Shown: piece after piece, positions 41,451 through 54,019 of the stretch
Layout: every line of letters begins with the position of its first letter
How positions within the stretch are numbered: the first letter of the stretch is position 1
Assembly (NCBI RefSeq): GCF_932274485.2
Contig: NC_065881.2
Location: 59,406,702-59,470,701, forward strand
Length of the DNA stretch: 64,000 nucleotides
Reading direction: 5' to 3'
From: Patella vulgata
Taxonomy: Eukaryota; Mollusca; Gastropoda; Patellidae
Program-made: the position numbers and the translations under genes
Notes under the pieces: model-generated
The model's database searches: none
Told to the model about the DNA's origin: nothing
What the model saw: the letters and a program-made list of their open reading frames with translations, nothing else

Positions 41451-44011
41451 GCCCATTGGGCCCCCCCCCCCCAAATTCTCAGGGAAATAAAAATATTTTT
41501 ATTGATATTATTAAGACAGAAGACCTGTCCGTCTGTTTTAGTCATCACATGGTCTCCAGGAATTGTATAATTTGTCATTATCTGTGTTTAGTTTATTGCA
41601 CTTTAGTTTAAATATCATTTGTTAAGGCCTCGCCATGGGCCTCGCTCAACAGCGACCTCGCTTCGTACACTCTATCATTTAGCCTCGATCTAAAATTTCC
41701 GGGAGTATGACGTCAACATAACGGTTAATCTCCGCTCACGACGCCATTTAAAAATGTAATCAAACAATGAAATCCTGTTTAAATCCAAGCCGAATCCAAG
41801 CCATCCGTGGGTCTACAGAGTTGATTTTGTGCTTGTTGTGTAAATCCCTATTTATGATTGTATGTTGTATTTGATAAAATATCCATATACGGGTGTCAAA
41901 AATAAAGACTGAAAGTATTTTTTATTAAATTTCAAATACATCTAAATACGTATTTGACCATGCATGAAGTTGTTCGAAATGTCCATTCAATAATTAAATC
42001 GAAGTTGAGATGAATAAAATATAATTCAGTTTTCGAGTGATAAATTACAATTATCACTAAAAAAAGACCATTTTTCAATAATAACTTTATTGTCTCTAAT
42101 CCATTGAAAGGGCGTTTCCCGGCTTCTAATTTTAAAAATTTTAGCGTCTGGAGGCCACAATTCTTTATGGATTTTCTTGGAACTTGGTATACTTATTCCG
42201 TATTCCCTACCGACATCAACTATTGGTTTTGGTTCATGATCCGCCCGGCTTGTTAATATTTTGTGTGTAAATAATCTACAGGTTGCAATTATTAACAGAC
42301 TTGCATCCATCATTGAGTTGTACCTATTTGTATTGTTCCGTATCCAACTACTTTATTTGAATAAAACTTATATTTCCTTCTGTTTTTACATATTTAAAAT
42401 GTCTTCCTTTCTTATGTTTCTGAGTGCTAGACCCTATAGTTAAGCCTTAAGTCTTTGGGGGCTTAGGGGGTGGGACAGTCCAAGAAGTACATTGGGTCCG
42501 GGCATCAGTCACTGCACGCCAATGTGCAGCCGTGAAACCAAATACATACGCATCGAATGGGAAACACATTCAATCTAATGGAAAAATATATTTTCATCAC
42601 CATAAGAATACAAGATACTTTACGGAAACAAAATTTGGGGGAATCTGCAAATGTTAATGTAAATCCCATCGCTTGTATGCAACGAAAGGACGAGCGTTTA
42701 ATAATGGGCAAGGGTAACTGTGTAATAAATAAATTCTATATTATGCAAATTCAAAATATACCTGCAGATAGAAAGAAAGATTAAAGTAATAAACAGGTGA
42801 CTTACTTATTCAGCTACTTGGCTATGTTTTTGTGTTGGAAGAACGGCGTGGACGCGAACAATCTACAGGTACGTGTATTAAGCATTGGGACCAATTCTCG
42901 ATTTTTTAATGCACCCTCCATTGTTTCTATGTGAACATGCACATATTGTGATATCGTTACAACTTATAAAACAATACCACTTGGGGTTATCAAAAACCAT
43001 TCTTCACACCAACATTAAAGGAAAGATGTTTTAATAACCCGTTAACACACATTAACCAGGTACAACCTTGATGTACCGCTTTTAGCAAAATATAATCTGT
43101 TATTCATTGTGTAATCATTTGTTGGTTTAAAGTTTGAGGTTATATCATGTAACACAATAAAGTCCACAATCTGGTTTTGTATCTAAATGTTAAATGTACA
43201 TCTATAAATTAGGATATTTAGGCAGGCTTCCTGGTTTCTTGAAAGTCGCCAAAACTGAGATGCACGTGAATTATTTTCCATGATTTTTATTTTAAAAATT
43301 TAATTTTTAATAATTAAAATCGAAACAGGAACTAATGTAGACCGATCATATACAAATCACTTCAGCATATGGCGCAATAATATTGTGGTCATTCTGAAAT
43401 TTTATTTGGACTCGAACAAACAGGACTATTTTGACATTATATGACCGACTGTGGTTTGTAACAGTGGTTGCGTAACTGGTTTCTATATTAGGTTCATAAT
43501 GCCTTTGAAGAAAATATAAAACTTACAACAATACACATTGTTTGTGGGGCGATTATAAATTCCTTATCAGCTGAGAGAAACCTTGACTTGTCAGTTATTT
43601 TGGAAGTAATTTATCTGACAATCGGATGTAACTATTTTAGTTTTAACGTGTTAAGAATGCATATTTTTAGTTCATTGCGACTAAACTGTTTTTTTTTCTC
43701 AGATTTCCTACAACATTTAAAGTGATATTCTCTAGGTATTTCTGAGGTTAAAGTATTCACAAGTTTTCTCAGCATCAGCCTGATGCTCATGGTATTATGT
43801 TTGTTGATGTTAAACTTCATTTCATTTCATTTATATTTATTTGCGGTACTCGGTTATAGTATTATATAATTTGTGGAAACTCTGTATACACAAATGTATC
43901 GTGTGGTATTTTTAAAAATCCTATATTTTATACTAAGAACACAATTTCATCAAAATTGTGATATCTATTGTGTCTGCCTATAGATGTCTTTTTATACTTA
44001 GATGTACCTAA
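41451..44011. other. Intergenic
   Basis: A C run (41461-41472), a diverged ~135-bp unit (42160-42300) and a short SINE-tail-like GTTAAACTTCATTTCATTTC at about 43810. No gene seen. Confidence 0.5.
42160..42300 (+). repeat. Diverged single unit of the ~135-bp family
   Basis: Shares the order TTGGAACTTGGTATACTTATTC, TGGTTTTGGTTCATGATCCG and the trailing CTACAGGTTGCAATT with the array at 40847-41450. Confidence 0.5.
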
Positions 44012-44183
44012 TCTATCTATATAAATAATATCAAAGATATCTGTATGTATGTTCGCCAACCACGCTTCGTCGCCGCGATCCACCCCACATGTGGTATCAA
44101 ATTAATCAGCATGACCCAGTGAATGTTTCAGGCTATGATTCCGTTCAATTTGGGCCACGGGCAAAGCCGGGTGTCTCACCTAG
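44012..44183 (+). mobile_element. Mini-Helitron (172 bp)
   Basis: Starts TCTATCTATATAAATAA after A and ends with an imperfect GC-rich hairpin (CACGGGCAAAGCCGGGTG) followed by TCTCACCTAG and host T. These are the 5' TC and 3' hairpin plus CTAG hallmarks of Helitrons, with no room for a gene. Confidence 0.72.
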
Positions 44184-44750
44184 TTACATAATAATATAAC
44201 AGCTTTTAATTTAATATAGTATTGCATATTTTTGACTTTTTAAATAACGTGAATTACCAGAGGTGCACCTTTAACCAAATTTAATGAGACTGCATTGAAT
44301 TTTTTTTTTTATTATTAAAATTCCGTTGCTTTGATGTGGGGCCTTTAAACTTGTAAAGTGTTGCGGTTTCACCTTAAAACACCCATCCCATTCAGTACAT
44401 CCTATTTTTCTGCTATATTATTTGTATACTTTGATTAATATTCAACATATTTTCTTTCTTGCAGGGAAGTAAGTAGATAGTTTAAACCTGTGTAAGTGTA
44501 ATAGGTTATTAAAGTTATTAATAGAGATCCTCCTATTGTTCACATGAATACAAGCATATTTTGTGCTTGTTATATATTTTATAAATCTTTCAACAACTTG
44601 CATCCATAACCTAAAGAGAAAATAGCTTTTTACAAGTTTAATATTCCTGTGTGTTTGTGTGAACCTTTATTATTGCCACCATGTCATCATCATCATCATG
44701 ATAATAATGCATTTCATGATGCGTTCAGATTCACCCACTTACGCTTGCGA

Positions 44751-44990
44751 TGTACCATAAGGTCTGTCATTGAGTCAACTGGCGTGGTTTCGATTCACCG
44801 GTTGTAGGTAACTAGGAGTAAGGTCGTCTGTCCAACCTCGTGGGTTTTCTCCGGGTCCTCCGGTTTCCTCCCACTGCTAAAGACTCCTACGCGCAAGCGA
44901 ATTGTTGAAATAAAACTGAACCATGTGTTAGTCTGGAAATGACCTAGTTTGTGTCAAATGGACGTATAACCCTCTCTCTCTCTCTCTCTC
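44751..44990 (+). mobile_element. SINE-B copy
   Basis: Contains GTCTGTCATTGAGTCAACTG, the TCTCCGGGTCCTCCGGTTTC block, GACCTAGTTTGTGTCAA and a terminal CT repeat. Close to the family consensus as seen in this window. Confidence 0.8.
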
Positions 44991-44999
44991 GATTTACAT

Positions 45000-45612
45000 T
45001 TAAAACGCACATAACTCAGTTCCTAATCTGAATAAGAGAGTTTATATAAATGATTCCGATCACGTTTTGTCGGGGACACTCTGCAGGTCACAACTCGGAT
45101 GAGTTCAATTTTGGCACGTATCAGACCGTAACTTAATGGATTATTGCATCTGATTTTCAAATGAGAAGACGAACCCTGTCGATAATCAGTGCTCCGCGAT
45201 CTTTCGTCCCAGAGTTATGCCCCATTAGCCGAAATCTTTGCGAATGCGATAGATGCCACGGTTTTTAACCTATCTTTATCAGATTTGGTGTGATGCATTG
45301 GGTTAATGGGAGGACAAATCCCGTCGATATTCAGCGATCCACAATTTTCCGTTCGACTTTGCCGAAAACCTTCAGGACGCAATAGGCTACAGTTTTTAAT
45401 GTATTTATTTCAAATTTGTTGTGCAGCATTGGGGACGAATCCTATCGATATTCAGCGATCTGTGACATTCCTTTCTGAAGCTGCCCACTTTTCCGAAACT
45501 CCTCTGCACGTGGACGAGGCAATAGTTCGATGTTAAGCATTGGAACATTGAGAAAAGTAGTCCGATATCCAAGTTCTCCGCCTGTCTATCGCAAAATGTG
45601 GGCGTATCTTGC
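45000..45612 (+). repeat. Diverged tandem repeat ending in the 334-bp family terminus
   Basis: Three units marked by TCGATAATCAGTGCTCCGCG, TCGATATTCAGCGATCCAC and TCGATATTCAGCGATCTGTG (about 45172, 45316, 45438). The right end, GCAAAATGTGGGCGTATCTTG with CATGGCAACT, is the exact complement of the left end of the element at 49715. Confidence 0.6.
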
Positions 45613-46141
45613 ATGGCAACTGCTAATAAAATGTGACATGAAAACATTGAAAGTTTGAGATTTTCGAATGTTTTCAAAGCTGAGGTGCAGCAGCACTGAA
45701 GCTTTTATCTCCAAATAGATTTTGATTTGAATTAGGAACAAGTACGTGTTACTATGGGACCTTTGGGTAAGTTTAGGTTTATAGTTAGTCAAAAGTTCAG
45801 ACACTACACGGGATCAAGATCATTTTGGCACTGACAACGGGACATATGGATGGATATATAAAATACTTCAAGAACTATTGATTTACACAATTGTAGACCA
45901 AAGCATAATACTGTTATCGAACACCATACACCGAAATCTTGATCGATTTTCAAATAATGTTAGGGAATGGTTAGCATTGGGATAAGTACGTCACTATAGG
46001 CTCTGAACATTCTTGCAAATAGTACTTTTAGACTGCCCACTCACTGATACGATATTTGATTAATATATTTTTATTCTTTTTACGGCGCTGAAATTAAGAT
46101 TATCCCTCATAAAAGGTTTTTGAAATTGTAATTTCATATTT

Positions 46142-46394
46142 TCCTGCACCAACCGGGATAATGAAGAGGCGCATGTGACATGGAGTTTACTAGGGGCAGG
46201 GTGGGGGAACCCTGACCTGCCAGTGGCGCTCCCGCCTTCCCTTCATCGAATTCCAACTCCCAACGGTTCATTTTGTCACACTTGAACGCATTGACACTGT
46301 TAATCTCTCATCCAGCACCGGCCGGGGTCGAACCTAGGGCATTCTGTGTTTTTTTTCACCATCGCCATACTCAATGAGCCAGCATGGCTCCCCC
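46142..46394 (-). mobile_element. SINE-A subfamily copy (ACCAACCGGGATAATGAAG type)
   Basis: Shares ACCAACCGGGATAATGAAG and CGCTCCCGCC with 2386-2643; ends AGCCAGCATGGCTCCCC, the complement of the head. Confidence 0.72.
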
Positions 46395-48644
46395 AAGAGA
46401 TAGTTAAATACAAATACTGTACTTGTACGTAAGAAAACCCATCTTCCACGTCCATGGGCTGACCTTTGAATCTACTTTTAAAAATACTCAACAGCTAAGC
46501 AACTAGACGATACTTGATAATGTGTGCCCCTTGAAAATAAAATCAATGTATGGTATTTAGTATCGGACCGTTATAACAAAATTATGGAAGGGGAAATAAA
46601 AAATAGAGACGGACCGCAATTAAATTTCAGCATTGCGGTACGATTTGTAGTTAGTCTATTTATAGCAATTCTCCTTCCATTTTCTACCATTTTGCATGGC
46701 TATTTTTGTTGATTGTCTGGTCTAGAATCCAAGAAGAATGTTTGAATTGACATCTCTGTCTGGTTTTGGTAAATATTCATGGTTTAGAGGCGGAAGGCTA
46801 ACATAGTCAAGAGGTTGGATACGGTAATATATACGGCGGGTAATTACACATTGCGAATTCAACAAGTTTCAGTGGTCAACCTCTTACCTCATAAAAAATT
46901 TGGAGCAAAGACGTGACCATTTGTTGTTACATAAGAAGTGAAATGCGTTCTGCCCAACGAAAATTAACATCAACTGTGGTCAGCCTCCAAATAAAGACTA
47001 AAACTACCAATTCTCTATCGTTAAATGGCATTTCTTGACCAAGTATCAATAAATACACTACATTCAAGACTTAAAAATAAATATAGAAATACCGTTATGT
47101 CAATGTAATAATTTTAAGAAATTGACAGATTGACCCTACTGTCCAGTTATAAACCTCTAAATTAAGATTGTCATTGTTCGATTGGTCAATCCTCACTGAG
47201 TTGCATGCACATTCTTCTTATCACAATGAGTCAGAACCAGATTTAAGTATTTCATTTAAATCTTAATTCAAAATAGATAAAATATTAACCAACTGATCGA
47301 ATTCACACAGGTAGATAAAAAGTGCTTTGTGTTATTGGTTGGTATCGCGGTATGTTCTATCCATCCTTTTACGATCTAACCTACCATTTTTTAAATGTTT
47401 GCAACCGTATTGATCAAAGAATACACTCGAAAAATAAAGCTGTTATTTAAGGATTATCGGCAGCCAATCTATTTTCTTTTGAAACATCTTAAGTCCCTGA
47501 CATTCAGAACAGGAAACAATACTGATCAAAAATACGATAGAGGTGGTGGTGGTTGTGGTGAGGGGAGGGGAGGGGGCGTAGTTTAACACGAGCACTTCAG
47601 ATCATAAAATCTGTCCACCTTGAGTCAAATTCACCCCCCACCACCCGACAGCCCCTCTTAGAAAGCGCGTGTCTGTGTTGACTTACCACAACAAAAGGTT
47701 CGCCATAGCAACATCATAATATTACGTTTACAACAGATTTGTGCTTTGTTATCAACAAAGATTGCCTGATTTTAGTGTTTAGGTTTAGGTTTTCACACTG
47801 CGTAGCTTGTGTGAAACACTATTGTTTTTGTTAAGATTGTTATTCTTCTTATTATTTTGTTTTCCACTTGAGCATATCTCAGAAACTACTTGTCGGATCG
47901 ATTCGATGTCTTCGGTTTTACTGAGAAAGTGGGTGTGACTTAGCGTTTAAAGCTATTTCGAATTTTCTGCGACCATGCGAAATGTCCGAAATCACCAAGT
48001 TGTCGTTTTTTGAAATATTGTCTTTATATTAACAATGATCATCGGATTTTAACATTTAATACATTTTGACATAGCCTGAGACAAGGCAGTTAGCTACGGT
48101 TCTTTAGATTTTTTTATTTTCGATATTAGGCGCCAAAATTTGAAAAAAAATTTTCGCATTTTAATTTCCCATTAGAAAGTTTCATCAGCTTACTTGCCGG
48201 TAATTTAGTAACCAATTTTGTCAGGATCACTATTTTGACATATGTAACACATGGTAACAAATGGATAAATGTAACTGATATTGCAGGATTTAGTTGATTC
48301 TGCTTCTGTTTTATAACACGTGTACAATGATTGTGTGGAAATCTGTTCAATGGTTTCATTTGTCCTGGAAGTTATATAAATTCACTTGTAACGTGGCACC
48401 GAAAGTGACATAAGTTCAAGGATAATGTGGCACCGATGAAACCCGTCATTACTGCATCGCAGTTCTAGTATAACATTGTTATTAAACGGTATGCTAACTA
48501 TGATTTGAAATTAATAACACTGCTTGAATATAATTGATCTATTGGATTTTTTATTGATGGTCGTGTTTATTATCGAACATACCAGCTATTGATTCAAGCG
48601 AAGCATACTTTAGAAATAATCCCTAACAATGTTAATAACAAGCG
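46395..48644. other. Intergenic
   Basis: A G-rich stretch at 47541-47578 and, at about 47830-48030, an unclassified repeat-like segment (TTCCACTTGAGCATATCTCAG) of a kind seen widely in molluscs. No gene recognised. Confidence 0.45.
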
Positions 48645-49195
48645 GTTGTCATAGAAAATACGCCCACATTTTGCAAGAGACGAAAGGGGAACGGGGAAAA
48701 TGAATTTAGACACATCCTCTAATTGTCCCATGGTTCACTTCGAATTAGAATCAGAGTTTAGTTTTGTTACGCACAAAAATCGAGGTTATTCAAGACCTTT
48801 TGACCCTTAACATATTGTTTACGTTTCATCGGAATTGACACCTCTGTAGGGTACACAAACTTCGTACATACTTCACATTTTTCGTAAAAGGCAAGGTGCA
48901 CAACTTCAGAAAGGAAGGTCCTATGCACACTAAAATTGAATTCATCCAGGAACCTTTGATACTTAACACAAAAAGCGTTTGCCATGCAAGAAACGCCCAC
49001 ATTTTGCAAGAGATAGACAAAAGACAACCTTGGTATTACATACTTTTACACTATTTGCGTCCAAGAAGCGGCCATTTTGTCGGGAAGTTTAGGTCCGATT
49101 ATTACGAAATTCGATCTCAATCATCACCAGGGGGTAACAGCAATATATTTAAACGAATCTTAAAATCGGATCAAATATAGTGACCTGTGCTTAAA
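48645..49195 (+). repeat. Fragments of the 334-bp repeat family with two left-terminus copies
   Basis: The left-end motif GCCCACATTTTGCAAGAGA appears at about 48662 and 48993, each followed by partial unit sequence (for example GCGGCCATTTTGTCGGGAAG near 49068). These look like earlier, rearranged insertions beside the whole element at 49715. Confidence 0.6.
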
Positions 49196-49414
49196 AATTA
49201 TAAGATCTATAACAATAAAAAGAGACTTTAAAAAAAAAACCAAGAGCATCAATGCCACTGGAATATACGTCCACATTCTTGCTTTGATTGATATGGTATT
49301 TTTTAAAATGAAGAGAATGAAATATGAAATGGCTGCAACGACTGTAATATGACAAGAGGCAAAGAAGGTTAGATGTTGGATTTGTTTTGCCAAAGGTTAC
49401 AGACTAATTATTAA

Positions 49415-49714
49415 CAAAAGAAATGGGCGTGACACTGCCCCATGGTATCGGGGCATGCACCAAAATAAACAGTTGCTGTCTTTATGGTATAAGGAATAAA
49501 TATATCAAGTTCCAAGATGATCCATTCAGAACTACAGTCTGTAGACGATAAACACAAAAAATGGGCGTGGCTCTTCCCCTGAGGGCTTTAGATGGAACAA
49601 TAATAGGTACAACACTGTTATTGAAATGATTGATATGCTGAATTTGAACAAAATCTGTCCATAATTGCAACCTGTAGAGTATTTACAAAACAAAACAAGC
49701 GGTTGCCATGCAAG
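49415..49714 (-). repeat. ~135-bp family units, reverse orientation, left of the 334-bp element
   Basis: Two units reading GGGCGTG(G)CTCT..., TATAAGGAATAAATAT and complementing the array at 40847. The final piece, CAAGCGGTTGCCATGCAAG, runs directly into the inverted repeat at 49715. Confidence 0.65.
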
Positions 49715-51491
49715 ATACGCCCACATTTTGCAAGAGATGGACAGAGAACAAGCTCAAAAAAAGAAGTGATTTTTCGTACAATCAAGGGCCATAATTCAGG
49801 AAGTTACAATCCGATATGCATGAATATTGAAAGGAACCAAGATCTTTGGGTTATAAACTTACATTTCAAGTTTCAACAAAATCGGATTAAAATTGTGACC
49901 TCTATAGGGTCCACAACCTTGATATACCATATTTTTACGCAATTTGCGAACGAAGGGCGGCCATTTTGTCTGTCAGTTTTGGGCCGATTTTCACGAAATT
50001 CGAACTCAGCCGTCCTTGGGGTGTAATGGTGATATAATAATACGTTTTTTTTAAAATCGGATAAAAATTATGACTTCTATAGGTCCACAAGCTAAAAACA
50101 CGATTTTTCGTACAATCAGGGGCCATAATTCAGGAAGTTACTGTCCGATATGCGCGAATATCGACGGAAAACGAGATCTTTGGGTTATAAACTTACATTT
50201 CAAGTTTCAACAAAATCGGATTAAAATTGTGACCTCTATAGGGTCCACAACCTTGATATACCATATTTTTACGCTATTTGAGAACGAACGGCGGCCATTT
50301 TGTCTGTCAATTTTGGGCCGATTTTCACGAAATTCGAACTCAGTCGTCCTTAGGGCGTAACAGTGATATAATAATACGTTTTTTTTAAATCGGATAAAAA
50401 TTATGACCTCTATAGGGTCCACAAGCTAAAAACGCGAATTTTCGTACAATCAGGGACCATAATTCAGGAAGTTACGATCCGATATGCGCGAATATCGAAA
50501 GGAACTGAGATATTTGGGTTATAAACTTACATTTCAAGTTTCAACAAAATCGGATAAAAATTGTGACCTCTATAGGGTCCACAACCTTGATATATCATAT
50601 TTTTACGTTATTTGAGAACGAAGGGTGGCCATTTTGTCTGTCAATTTTCGACTGATTTTCACGAAATTCGAACTCAGCCGTCCTTAGGGCGTAACGGTGA
50701 TATAATATTACGATTTTTTAAATCGGATAAAAATTATAACCTCTATAGGGTCCACAAGCTAAAAACGCGATTTTTCGTACAATCAGGGGCCATAATTCAG
50801 GAAGTTACTGTCCGATATGCGCGAATATCGACAGGAACTGAGATCTTTGGGTTATAAACTTACATTGCAGGTTTCAACAAAATCGGATAAAAATTGTGAC
50901 CTCTATAGGGTCCACAACCTTGATATACCATATTTTTATGCTATTTGAGAACGAAGGGCGGCCATTTTGTCTGTCAGTTTTGGGCCGATTTTCACGAAAT
51001 TCGAACTCAGTCGTCCTTGGGGTGTAACGGTGATATAATAATACGGTTTTTTAAATCGGATAAAAATTATGACCTCTATAGGGTCCACAAGCTAAAAACG
51101 CGAATTTTCGTACAATAAGGGGCCATAATTCAGGAAGTTACGTTCCGATGTGAACGAATAGAAAGGAACCGGGATCTTTGGGTTATAAGCATACATTTCA
51201 AGTTTAAACCAAATCGGATAAAAATTGTGACCTCTACAGTGTTCACAAGCTAAAAACGTGATTTTTCGTACAATCAGGGGCCATAATCCATGAAGTTACC
51301 GTCTGATACATGCCAATATCGACAGGATCCGAGATTTTTGGGTGATAAACCTATATTTCAAGTTTCGTTTATATCGGATAAAAATTGTGACCTGTAGACT
51401 GTTCACAAATAATTATGGACGTACGGACGTCTGGACGGACGGGCGGACAGGGGCGACGACAATATACGTCCACATGAAAATGTGGGCGTAT
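49715..51491 (+). mobile_element. Tandem-repeat element with 334-bp units and 15-bp terminal inverted repeats
   Basis: Bounded by ATACGCCCACATTTT (49715-49729) and its exact complement (51477-51491). Inside, a unit repeats with a period of 333-334 bp (the word CCACAACCTT recurs at 49911, 50245, 50579, 50912), more than four copies of high similarity; the last ones are more diverged. The right end carries GGAC/GGACGG repeats. There is no open frame of note; translations in this stretch are products of the repeat. Probably a non-autonomous DNA element of a type common in molluscs. Confidence 0.75.
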
Positions 51492-51493
51492 AA

Positions 51494-51640
51494 AAAGTGG
51501 GTGTGACACCACCCCTGGGGGTCGGGACATGCACAAAAATAAATATTTGCTGTACTTTCGGTATAAGGAATAAATATGCCAAGTTGATCCATTCAGAATT
51601 CCAGCCTGTAGACAAAACCAGCGGCTGCCAGGCAAGGTTA
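51494..51640 (-). repeat. ~135-bp family unit, reverse, right of the 334-bp element
   Basis: Begins right after the right inverted repeat with GTGGGTGTGACACCACCCC and includes TATAAGGAATAAATATGCCA; its end, AGCGGCTGCCAGGCAAGG, resembles the junction at 49695-49714. Confidence 0.6.
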
Positions 51641-52857
51641 AGGTTAAGGGGGCAAAGGCACGAGCTTCAACTAGGGGTAGGGGGCCTCTCCCAGAAAATT
51701 TTGAAAAACAGGTTGCCGGAAATGCAGCCTGTCAGTATTTCAGGCACTGATCGATGAGGTAAAGTGTCAAACGAACGGACTTGCGAACCACGACGAAGCT
51801 CACTCACGAGCGTCAAAGTAGGGAGTCCTCCCCCCCAGAAAATTTTGAAAAATAGACTGCCGGAAATGCTGTCTTACAGTATTCTGTCAGGCACCGATCG
51901 TCGAGATAAATAGATCTGCCCAGATACCGTTCGTCGCCTGATCACTAGTTTATCCGACTAGAGAACAAAATGTCAAAGTAACGGACTTGCGAACCTCAAC
52001 GAATTCCCCTTGTGAGCGCCAAAGTAGCGAGTCCATTGGGGACCTCACCAAGAAAATTTTGAAAAATAGACTGTCGGAAATGCTCTACAACATGCAAGTT
52101 TATGACTGAGTGGGGATGTGGGATTTATTCACCGTAGAAGGTATTGATTATCGAAACGTATCGCAAATACTTTTTTTTATTTTCTAAAATTATTGGGGGG
52201 GGGGGGGCAAACAGAGGGCAGACCAGATTAATGGGGGGGGGGGGGCAAAATGTCAAATGAACGGACTTGCGAACCTCAACGAATTCCCCTTGTGAGCGCC
52301 AAAGTAGCGAGTCCATTGGGGACCTCGCCAAGAAAATTTTGAAAAATAGACTGTCGGAAATGCTCTACAACATGCAAGTTTATGACTGAGTGGGGATGTG
52401 GGATTTATTCACCGTAGAAGGTATTGATTACCGAAACGTATCGCAAATACTTTTTTTTATTTTCTAAAATTATTGGGGGGGGGGGGGGCAAACAGAGGGC
52501 AGACCAGATTAATGGGGGGGGGGGGGGCAAAATGTCAAATGAACGGACTTGCGAACCTCAACGAATTCCCCTTGTGAGCGCCAAAGTAGCGAGTCCATTG
52601 GGGACCTCGCCAAGAAAATTTTGAAAAATAGACTGTCGGAAATGCTCTACAACATGCAAGTTTATGACTGAGTGGGGATGTGGGATTTATTCACCGTAGA
52701 AGGTATTGATTACCGAAACGTATCGCAAATACTTTTTTTTATTTTCTAAAATTATTGGGGGGGGGGGGGGCAAACAGAGGGCAGACCAGATTAATGGGGG
52801 GGGGGGGGGCAAATGCCCCCCTTGCCCCCCCCCCCCACTGGCGCCGCCACTGATTGA
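51641..52857. repeat. Transposon-like sequence with a ~281-bp triplication and long G runs
   Basis: Three near-identical units start at about 51966, 52249 and 52531 (the word ACGGACTTGCGAACCTCAA recurs at 51981, 52261, 52543). Each ends in two runs of 9-14 G around AGAGGGCAGACCAGATTAAT. A more diverged relative fills 51641-51965. The right edge, ACTGGCGCCGCCACTGA after a C run, resembles the CAGTGGCGG ends of many animal hAT-like elements (tentative). Confidence 0.7.
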
Positions 52858-53595
52858 GGCCTGTATACAATAACACAAACATTGAGCGTGGCTCTCTCCC
52901 CCTGGGGGCGGAACATGCAGTGCAGGAAAATCAATAGTTGCTGCCCTTAGGCTATAATTAAGGAATACATATGCCAAGTTTTATGATAATCTATTCAGAA
53001 TTGGCCGTGGCTCTGTCCCTGGGGCTCAGCGCATGCACAAAAATCAATAGTTGCCGTCCTTAGGCTATTAGGAATACATATGCCAAGTTTCAAAATAATG
53101 CAACACACCGACACACAGAGTTAAACAAAGGATCTATTAAGAATTGCGGCCTGTAGGCGACACAGACACAAACAAAAATTTGGGCGTGGCTCTGTCCCAG
53201 GGGGTCGGGCATGCACCAACAATAAAAGATGTTATCCCTAGGGTATAAGGAATAAGTATGAAAAGTTTTCAAGATGAACCATTAAAATTAAAAATTGCGG
53301 CCTGTAGGCGACACACAAATAGAAAATGGGCGTGGCTCTCCCCCTTAGGGTTTGGCATGCACCAAAAACAATAGTGATGATGTTTAGGGTATAAGGAATA
53401 GGTATGCAAAGTGTGGATCCGTTAAGAAATGCGGAATGTAGACGACAAAGAAATACACAAAATGGGCGGGGCTCTGTCTCTTGGGATCATCCTTGGGGTA
53501 TAAGGAATACGTATTAAAGTTTCAAGACGATCTGTTAAGAACTGCGGCCTGTAGCGGACACACACACACACACATACAGGGGTGACAGCATATGT
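52858..53595 (-). repeat. Array of ~135-bp units, reverse orientation
   Basis: About five copies with GGGCGTGGCTCTGTCCC, ATGCACCAA and TATAAGGAATA. It ends in a CA repeat and CATATGTGGACGTCTA, the counterpart of the forward array's TACGTCCACAT end. Confidence 0.7.
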
Positions 53596-54019
53596 GGACG
53601 TCTAAAAACGAAAGTGAGTGACGGTCATCAGTAACGGGGGGGGGGGGGCTATATTTTAACTGACTCTTCAGATGCTATAAAAATACTAGTTTTATACTTA
53701 CAGAGAATAAATACACGTACCACGATAATAGATAATAATACATCACAAACATCTAATAAAAACTACATGGAATGCTAAACTGAAAATCAATTTATGCATT
53801 CAGGTCAGGTAGAAATCGTCCAATTTCATGTTTACCCTCTCAATGTTTGGCTTTGTAAAAAGGGAAAATGCTCAATAATTACATATCGTGATAACACTAA
53901 TAACAGCAACAATTAATTTTCCCAAAGTTTCCATTGATCAGAAATAATCGTTACTCTAAACCAATCAATATATAGATGTATATGAACTCATCCCCAACTG
54001 TCTCTGCCTTCTTTTTCAG
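53596..54019. other. Intergenic or intron upstream of the signal-peptide exon
   Basis: Contains a G run at 53637-53648 and AT-rich DNA. If the exon at 54020 is real, this is the intron after its 5'UTR exon. Confidence 0.4.

Noticed and set aside
43632-43820. 62-codon minus-strand frame
   Set aside because: Lys/Asn-rich reading of AT-rich DNA with a SINE-tail-like end; no support.
49715-51491. CRISPR-like regular repeats
   Set aside because: Units of 334 bp with no spacer structure in a eukaryotic genome; the arrays are satellites.
49703-51757. Series of 70-107 codon frames between 49.7 and 51.8 kb and similar ones at 56-58 kb
   Set aside because: They repeat with the 334-bp unit and are fragments of a non-coding tandem repeat.
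52424-52977. Pro- or Gly-rich frames (PPPPPLIW, GGGGGKQ)
   Set aside because: Produced by the G runs in the 281-bp triplication.
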